Source of the DNA: an uncultured Frankiales bacterium
GTDB lineage: Bacteria; Actinomycetota; Actinomycetes; Mycobacteriales; SCTD01
Length of the DNA: 10,639 nt
Assembly: GCA_946479905.1 (NCBI GenBank)
Contig: CAMLIA010000154.1
Coordinates: forward strand, 1-10,639
Reading direction: 5' to 3'
The notes under the pieces were generated by a model, which saw only the letters and a list, made by a program, of their open reading frames with translations, ran no database searches and had not been told where the DNA came from. Below are positions 6,792-10,639 of the stretch, piece by piece. Both the position numbers and the translations under genes were made by a program. Positions within the stretch are counted from its first letter, which is position 1; each line of letters opens with the position of its first letter.

Positions 6792-6819
6792 TCAAGTCCT
6801 CGGCCGGTTCTGCCGAAGT
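6792..6819 (+). promoter_or_regulatory. FliA/WhiG-like promoter element
   Basis: TCAAGTCC (6792-6799) and GCCGAAGT (6812-6819) lie 12 nt apart, which reads as TCAA-N16-GCCGAA. This resembles promoters of the FliA/WhiG (sigma-28) family, whose classical form is TAAA-N15/16-GCCGATAA. It is 43 nt upstream of the zinc-ribbon gene and in the right orientation. The match is by eye; part of it (TCGGCCGGTTCTGCCGA) is also a weak inverted repeat, so chance is possible. Confidence 0.4.
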
Positions 6820-6862
6820 CGTCGTTGTCGTTCCCCGAGAGCGCCCAGCGAGAGGCCGACCG

Positions 6863-7192
6863 ATGACCACGATCAAGGCGAGCTGCCCCACCTGCGGTGA
6901 GGTCGAGCTGACCCCCGCCGACGTCTCCCTCATGGTCTGCAGCCACGCCCCGCTCTCCTACTACGCCTTCGACTGCGGCACGTGCGGCGAAGAGGTCCGC
7001 AAGCCCGCCGACGACCACGTGGTCTCGCTGCTCGTGTCCGGCGGCGTCCCGGCGCAGGTCTGGGACCTGCCCGCCGAGGTGCTCGAGGTCAAGACCGGCC
7101 CCGCGCTGTCCTACGACGACCTGCTCGACTTCGCCCTGCAGCTCGGCCAGACCGACCTGCTCGCCAGCATGGTCGACCGCGCGGCCGCCTGA
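6863..7192 (+). CDS. Zinc-ribbon protein of unknown function
   Basis: This is a 109-residue protein I cannot assign to a characterised function. Two CxxC knuckles, Cys8-Pro-Thr-Cys11 and Cys38-Gly-Thr-Cys41, each followed by Gly, form a treble-clef or zinc-ribbon-like metal site in the first 42 residues. Cys26 and His28 lie between them. The remainder (about 50-109) is mostly helical and acidic with no membrane segment, and the protein is probably cytosolic. The ATG has AGAGG at 6851-6855, 7 nt upstream, making it one of the few ATG/Shine-Dalgarno starts here; in-frame upstream codons overlap pafC as a shadow. It lies 100 nt after pafC and 17 nt before a small membrane gene. A DNA-binding or adaptor role is conceivable, but nothing in the sequence decides it. 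Confidence 0.88.
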   Translation: MTTIKASCPTCGEVELTPADVSLMVCSHAPLSYYAFDCGTCGEEVRKPADDHVVSLLVSGGVPAQVWDLPAEVLEVKTGPALSYDDLLDFALQLGQTDLLASMVDRAAA

Positions 7193-7196
7193 CCGC

Positions 7197-7209
7197 TACC
7201 GTCGGGCCC
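7197..7209 (+). promoter_or_regulatory. Leaderless -10 element of the small membrane gene
   Basis: TACCGT (7197-7202) is followed by 7 nt (CGGGCCC) and GTG at 7210. TCGACC (7173-7178) could serve as a -35 with an 18-nt spacer. No Shine-Dalgarno is present. The same geometry occurs before pafA and pafB. Confidence 0.55.
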
Positions 7210-7392
7210 GTGCTCTGGGTCCTGCTCGACGTCGCGATCGGCGTGCTCGCCGTCGCCCTGCTCGCCCTCATGGCCTTCCTGCTCTACAAGCGCGTCCGGG
7301 TCCTGACCAGGGCCGTCGGCGAGGCGTCGCGCCAGGTCAGCGAACTGACACCTCTCCTGACGGTCCAACCGCCCCGGCGCGAAGTACGCTGA
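7210..7392 (+). CDS. Small single-span membrane protein, 60 residues, unknown
   Basis: This is a short gene I do not recognise. Residues 3-25 are a strongly hydrophobic segment ([19 protein letters not shown] core), followed by a basic YKRVRVL anchor and an amphipathic, then Pro/Arg-rich tail (about 33-60). The positive-inside rule places the tail in the cytoplasm with the N-terminus outside. The reading frame is open further upstream inside the zinc-ribbon gene, but the hydrophobic segment begins right after this GTG and a leaderless -10 sits 7 nt before it. It ends 31 nt before tatA, and its last codons overlap the likely tatA promoter (TACGCT, 7385-7390). Its resemblance to TatA is limited to a single N-terminal helix; it lacks the FG hinge. 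A role near the Tat translocon is a guess from position only. Confidence 0.7.
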   Translation: MLWVLLDVAIGVLAVALLALMAFLLYKRVRVLTRAVGEASRQVSELTPLLTVQPPRREVR

Positions 7393-7417
7393 CACCGTCC
7401 CGCTCCGAAAGGGAGGT
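7385..7417 (+). promoter_or_regulatory. tatA -10 hexamer and Shine-Dalgarno
   Basis: TACGCT (7385-7390) is a possible -10, giving a short leader, and GGGAGGT (7411-7417) lies 6 nt before the tatA GTG at 7424. The Shine-Dalgarno is the strongest in this part of the window and fixes the tatA start. No -35 at proper spacing is clear. Confidence 0.5.
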
Positions 7418-7423
7418 GCCACG

Positions 7424-7663
7424 GTGCTCGAGTTCCTCGAGAAGCCCAGCGTGCTGATCGTGCTCCTTGTCGTCATCGTGGTCTTCGGCGCCAAGCGGCT
7501 CCCGGACTCGGCGCGGGCCCTGGGCCGCTCCATGCGCATCCTCAAGGCCGAGGCCAAGGGGCTCAAGGACGACGACACTCCCGCTCCCGCGCCCCGCCAG
7601 CTCCCGGAGAGCGTGGCCGACGCGCCGCAGCCGGACCCGCAGCAGTCCCCGCGCCAGACCTGA
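7424..7663 (+). CDS. tatA: Sec-independent translocase subunit TatA
   Basis: TatA oligomerises in the membrane to form the passage for folded proteins carrying twin-arginine signals. The 79-residue protein has a short N-terminus, one transmembrane helix (about 8-21), the conserved Phe21-Gly22 hinge, and an amphipathic helix beginning [21 protein letters not shown] (about 23-43). A Pro/Gln-rich, acidic, disordered tail follows. The start context [12 protein letters not shown] is family-typical. tatC begins 2 nt after the stop, so the two are translated from one mRNA. The usual partner TatB is not present in this window; in many actinobacteria it is encoded elsewhere. Neighbouring pafBC upstream and tatC-helY downstream match mycobacterial gene order. 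Confidence 0.95.
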   Translation: MLEFLEKPSVLIVLLVVIVVFGAKRLPDSARALGRSMRILKAEAKGLKDDDTPAPAPRQLPESVADAPQPDPQQSPRQT

Positions 7664-7665
7664 CC

Positions 7666-8484
7666 GTGGCGGGACCGTCCCGCTCGCCGGACGGGCGGAT
7701 GCCGCTGGTCGAGCACCTCCGCGAGCTCCGCAAGCGACTCGTCATCTCGGCCGCCGTCGTGCTCGTCGCCGTCGCCGTGTGCTTCGAGCTGTGGGAGCCG
7801 CTGTTCCACTTCCTGCGCCGCCCCTACTGCCAGGCGTTCCCGAAGCAGCGGTGCGACCTCTACGTCACGGGCGTCTTCGACCAGTTCAACACCCGGATGC
7901 GGATCGCCTTCATCGGCGGGATCGTCGCGTCGTCCCCCGTGTGGCTCTACCAGCTCGGGGCGTTCATCACGCCGGCCCTCCACAAGCACGAGCGGCGCTA
8001 CGCCGGCGGCTTCCTCGCAGGCGCGCTGGTGCTCTTCGCCGCAGGGGTCTCCGTGGCGTACATCAGCGTCGGCCACGGGCTCAAGATCCTGCTCCACGTC
8101 GCGGGCCCCGGCGTGCAGAACATCACGACGCTGAAGGAGTACTTCTCCTTCCTCACCCTGATGCTGCTGCTGTTCGGGCTCGCCTTCGAGTTCCCCGTCC
8201 TCATCGTGTTCCTCAACATGGTGGGGCTGCTGTCCTACGAGCGGATGCGACGCTGGCGGCGGGGGATGGCGTTCGTGCTGTTCCTCTCGGCCGCCATCCT
8301 CACCCCGAGCACGGACCCCTTCACCTTCCTCATCCTGGGTGGGGCGCTCTACGTCCTGTGGGAGCTCTGCGTCGTGATCGCCTGGGTCCGCGGGCGGCGG
8401 GCACGCCGGCGGCCGGTGCCCGAGGGCTTCGACGTGGACGACGACCAGACCTCGTACGTCGACACCTCGCCCTCGCAGCTCTAG
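7666..8484 (+). CDS. tatC: Sec-independent translocase subunit TatC
   Basis: TatC is the polytopic receptor for twin-arginine signal peptides. The 272-residue protein shows HLRELRKRL near the N-terminus (Glu20, equivalent to E. coli Glu15), SPVWLYQLGAFITPALHKHERR (90-111, Glu109 equivalent to Glu103), AFEFP (173-177) and LTPSTDPFTF (212-221). Six membrane spans fit the hydrophobicity pattern. The C-terminal tail (about 242-272) is basic then acidic and cytoplasmic. Two cysteines, Cys55 and Cys63, lie in the first periplasmic loop and could form a disulfide. The GTG at 7666 is 2 nt after tatA; the ATG at 7699 is an alternative that would drop 11 weakly conserved residues. No separate Shine-Dalgarno is seen, so translation is probably coupled to tatA. 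Confidence 0.97.
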   Translation: MAGPSRSPDGRMPLVEHLRELRKRLVISAAVVLVAVAVCFELWEPLFHFLRRPYCQAFPKQRCDLYVTGVFDQFNTRMRIAFIGGIVASSPVWLYQLGAFITPALHKHERRYAGGFLAGALVLFAAGVSVAYISVGHGLKILLHVAGPGVQNITTLKEYFSFLTLMLLLFGLAFEFPVLIVFLNMVGLLSYERMRRWRRGMAFVLFLSAAILTPSTDPFTFLILGGALYVLWELCVVIAWVRGRRARRRPVPEGFDVDDDQTSYVDTSPSQL

Positions 8485-9348
8485 GTGCGCGCGGCGCTGC
8501 TGGTCGGACCGACGTCCGGCAAGGGTCGGGGGCCCGCTGAGGCCGCCGCCCTCCGCAGCCTGCTGCCGGACGCGCAGGTGCTCCCCGGCAGCACGCGCGC
8601 CGACGCCCTCCGCGCCGCGCGCGCCGCCGTGGCCGGCGGGCTGGACGTGCTGGTCGCCGTGGGAGGCGACGGCACCGTCCACCTCGCCCTGCAGGCCGTC
8701 GCGGGCACGCCCACCGCTCTCGGGATCCTCCCGACCGGCACCGGCAACGACCTCGCCGGCTGCCTCGGCGTCCCGACCTCCGCCACCGATCTGGCCGCGG
8801 CGGTCCTCGCCGGCGACCGCACCGCGGTGGACGCGGTCCGGGTGGGGGAGGGGTGGTTCGGGTGCATCCTCGGCACCGGCTTCGACGCCGCCGTGAACGA
8901 GCGCGCGAACCGGATGAGCTGGCCGCGCGGGCGGCGACGCTACGACCTGGCGACGCTGCTCGAGCTGCGCACCTTCCGGCCACAGCCCGTGGTCCTGACG
9001 CTCGACGGCCGGCGGCTCGAGCGGACCGTCACCCTCGTGGCCCTCGGCAACGCCCGCTCCTACGGCGGCGGGATGCGGATGTGCCCTGCCGCGTCGCTCA
9101 CCGACGGGCTGCTGGACGTCGTGGTCGTCAACCCGCTCACCCGGCGACGGCTGATCGCCCTGTTCCCCCGGCTCTTCAAGGGCACCCACGTCTCCGACGC
9201 CGCGGTCGAGGTGCACCGGGCCCGCACGGTCGTGCTGGAGGGCCCGCCGCTCGCGGTGTACGCCGACGGTGAGCCCTTCGGGCGGCTGCCGCTCACGTGC
9301 GAGGTCGTCCCGCGAGCGCTGCAGGTGATCGGCGCACGACCCGCTTAG
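8485..9348 (+). CDS. Diacylglycerol/sphingosine-kinase family lipid kinase (YegS/DgkB type)
   Basis: This is a predicted soluble ATP-dependent lipid kinase of 287 residues, the usual size for the bacterial DagK/YegS/DgkB family. The nucleotide-binding motif GGDGT is at 60-64, followed by LPTGTGNDLA (82-91), the second catalytic-domain signature. The C-terminal half carries GTGFDA (130-135), GNARSYGGGM (188-197), DGLLDVVVV (207-215) and DGEPF near 261-265, matching the beta-sandwich domain. Substrate (diacylglycerol, phosphatidylinositol mannoside precursors or other lipids) cannot be told from sequence. The GTG follows the tatC stop with no gap and has no Shine-Dalgarno, so it is probably coupled to tatC. 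The N-terminus is slightly short before the first glycine-rich segment (GPTSGKGRG) but complete. The helY -10 overlaps its stop codon. Confidence 0.92.
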   Translation: MRAALLVGPTSGKGRGPAEAAALRSLLPDAQVLPGSTRADALRAARAAVAGGLDVLVAVGGDGTVHLALQAVAGTPTALGILPTGTGNDLAGCLGVPTSATDLAAAVLAGDRTAVDAVRVGEGWFGCILGTGFDAAVNERANRMSWPRGRRRYDLATLLELRTFRPQPVVLTLDGRRLERTVTLVALGNARSYGGGMRMCPAASLTDGLLDVVVVNPLTRRRLIALFPRLFKGTHVSDAAVEVHRARTVVLEGPPLAVYADGEPFGRLPLTCEVVPRALQVIGARPA

Positions 9349-9357
9349 TCTGAGGGG
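9346..9357 (+). promoter_or_regulatory. Leaderless -10 element of helY
   Basis: TAGTCT (9346-9351) fits TANNNT and lies 6 nt before the GTG at 9358. It overlaps the stop codon of the lipid-kinase gene. The purine run GAGGGGG (9352-9358) runs into the start codon itself, too close to act as a Shine-Dalgarno, so a leaderless start is the better explanation. Confidence 0.5.
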
Positions 9358-10639
9358 GTGTCGACGCCCGCCGAGCGTTATGCGGCCTTCCGCGCCTCCC
9401 AGGGAGGTCCGGCTCTCGCCGAGTTCGAGGTCGGGTACCCGTTCGGGCTCGACGCCTTCCAGCGGGTCGCCTGCAAGGCCCTCGAGGGCGGCCGCGGGGT
9501 GCTGGTGGCCGCGCCCACCGGTGCGGGCAAGACGGTCGTCGGCGAGTTCGCGGTGTTCCTCGCCCTGCGGGCCGGCCGCAAGTGCTTCTACACGACCCCG
9601 ATCAAGGCGCTGTCCAACCAGAAGTACGCCGACCTGGTCGCGCGGCACGGCGCCGAGCGCGTCGGGCTGCTGACCGGCGACACCGCGGTCAACGGCGACG
9701 CCGACGTCGTCGTCATGACGACCGAGGTGCTCCGCAACATGCTCTACAGCGGCAGTGACGCGCTCCGGGGGCTCGGCCACGTGGTCATGGACGAGGTCCA
9801 CTACCTCGCCGACCGGGCCCGCGGTGCCGTCTGGGAGGAGGTGATCATCCACCTCTCCGACGACGTGGTCCTCACCTCGCTGTCCGCGACGGTCAGCAAC
9901 GCGGAGGAGTTCGCCGACTGGCTGGTGACGGTCCGCGGGGACACCGAGGTCGTCGTCGAGGAGCACCGGCCGGTACCGCTGTTCCAGCACGTCCTGGTCG
10001 GCAACCGGCTGCACGACCTGTTCACCGCCGAGGGGGACGTCCACCCGGAGCTGGTGCGCAAGGTCCGGGAGGAGGACCGCTGGAAGCCTCGGGAGCGCGG
10101 TGCGCGGCCACCTCGGCCGCCGGTGCTGCGCCGCCCGGACGTGCTGCTGAGGCTCGACCGCGAGGGGCTGCTGCCCGCGATCACGTTCATCTTCAGCAGG
10201 GCCGGCTGCGCGGCCGCCGTGGAGCAGTGCCTGCGCTCCGGACTGCGGCTGACCGACGACGACGAGCGGGTCCGCGTCCGCCGGCACGTCGAGCGGCGGA
10301 CCGCAGACATCCCTCGCGAGGACCTGCGGGTGCTCGGCTACTGGGAGTGGCTGGAGGGGCTCGAACGGGGCATCGCGGCCCACCACGCCGGCATGCTGCC
10401 GACGTTCACGGAGATCGTCGAGGAGCTGTTCCTCGAGGGCCTCGTCAAGGCGGTCTTCGCCACCGAGACCCTGGCGCTGGGCATCAACATGCCCGCCCGC
10501 TCGGTCGTGCTCGAGAAGCTCGTCAAGTGGAACGGCGAGGCGCACGTCGACGTGACGCCGGGGGAGTACACCCAGCTCACCGGTCGGGCCGGCCGGCGCG
10601 GCATCGACGTCGAGGGCCACGCCGTCGTGCTGTGGCAGC
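9358..10639 (+). CDS. helY: HelY-type Ski2-like DEAD/DEAH-box helicase (3' end outside window)
   Basis: This is the N-terminal 427 residues of an ATP-dependent helicase of the Ski2/Mtr4-like superfamily 2, most like actinobacterial HelY (about 900 residues). Seen in order: FQRVA with Gln35, Walker A APTGAGKT (52-59), TTPIKALSNQKY (79-90, motif Ia), LLTGD (104-108), DEVHYL (145-150, motif II), SAT (176-178, motif III), then in the second RecA-like domain FIFSRAGC, AAHHAGMLP, FATETLALGINMPAR (motif V), and QLTGRAGRRG (406-415, motif VI). The frame stays open to the last base, so the C-terminal helical domains are outside. The GTG at 9358 is 9 nt after the lipid-kinase stop; the next candidate starts would cut into conserved sequence. 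The position after tatC matches mycobacteria, apart from the lipid kinase between them. Whether DNA or RNA is the natural substrate is not shown. Confidence 0.96.
   Translation, partial: MSTPAERYAAFRASQGGPALAEFEVGYPFGLDAFQRVACKALEGGRGVLVAAPTGAGKTVVGEFAVFLALRAGRKCFYTTPIKALSNQKYADLVARHGAERVGLLTGDTAVNGDADVVVMTTEVLRNMLYSGSDALRGLGHVVMDEVHYLADRARGAVWEEVIIHLSDDVVLTSLSATVSNAEEFADWLVTVRGDTEVVVEEHRPVPLFQHVLVGNRLHDLFTAEGDVHPELVRKVREEDRWKPRERGARPPRPPVLRRPDVLLRLDREGLLPAITFIFSRAGCAAAVEQCLRSGLRLTDDDERVRVRRHVERRTADIPREDLRVLGYWEWLEGLERGIAAHHAGMLPTFTEIVEELFLEGLVKAVFATETLALGINMPARSVVLEKLVKWNGEAHVDVTPGEYTQLTGRAGRRGIDVEGHAVVLWQ

Noticed and set aside
7111..10620. Very long open frame on the minus strand (over 1,100 codons) antisense to tatA, tatC, the lipid kinase and helY
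   Set aside because: Its translation is low-complexity, rich in Asp, Glu, Val, Arg and Gly, with no recognisable domain. It is the usual codon-bias shadow of high-GC genes on the opposite strand.

Overview
The window is high-GC DNA from an actinomycete (phylum Actinomycetota). Codons are strongly G/C-ended, most start codons are GTG, and it holds 20S proteasome subunits beside the Pup ligase. In bacteria the Pup-proteasome system is essentially confined to Actinobacteria and a few other lineages. The genus cannot be fixed from the sequence. All genes I accept are on the + strand.

Layout: (1) 1-1952 is a tightly packed operon end: prcB (5' end outside the window), prcA and an exported FKBP-type lipoprotein, closed by a stem-loop. 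(2) 1953-2179 is a non-coding leader with potential RNA structure. (3) 2180-2965 encodes a secreted, LPFTG-anchored surface protein with an (Ala-Thr)n stalk, followed by a perfect 13-bp hairpin. (4) 3063-4803 is pafA (Pup ligase) plus a cytosolic FKBP. (5) 4823-6762 is pafB-pafC, the WYL-domain regulator pair. (6) 6863-7392 holds two small genes of unknown function, a zinc-ribbon protein and a 60-residue single-span membrane protein. (7) 7424-9348 is tatA-tatC and a YegS/DgkB-type lipid kinase. (8) From 9358 to the window end is the N-terminal half of a HelY-type Ski2-like helicase.

The genes form the conserved actinobacterial proteasome neighbourhood. PrcA and PrcB make the 20S core, PafA attaches Pup to substrates, and PafBC activates DNA-damage genes independently of LexA. 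The tat genes, the lipid kinase and helY follow in the same direction, much as mycobacteria have pafA-pafB-pafC-tatA-tatC-helY. pup, dop and the ATPase (mpa/arc) are not in the window and would be expected upstream of prcB. The least conventional item is the LPXTG surface-protein gene inserted between the prc operon and pafA.

A recurring regulatory pattern stands out. Four genes (pafA, pafB, the 60-residue membrane gene and helY) have a TANNNT -10 hexamer 6-7 nt before a GTG start and no usable Shine-Dalgarno. This is the layout of leaderless transcription, and it supports the start sites chosen here. The zinc-ribbon gene instead has a FliA/WhiG-like TCAA-N16-GCCGAA element upstream. No RNA genes, CRISPR arrays, insertion sequences or attachment sites were seen. 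Nothing amounts to a wholly new system; the candidate novelties are the small unknown genes and their promoters.
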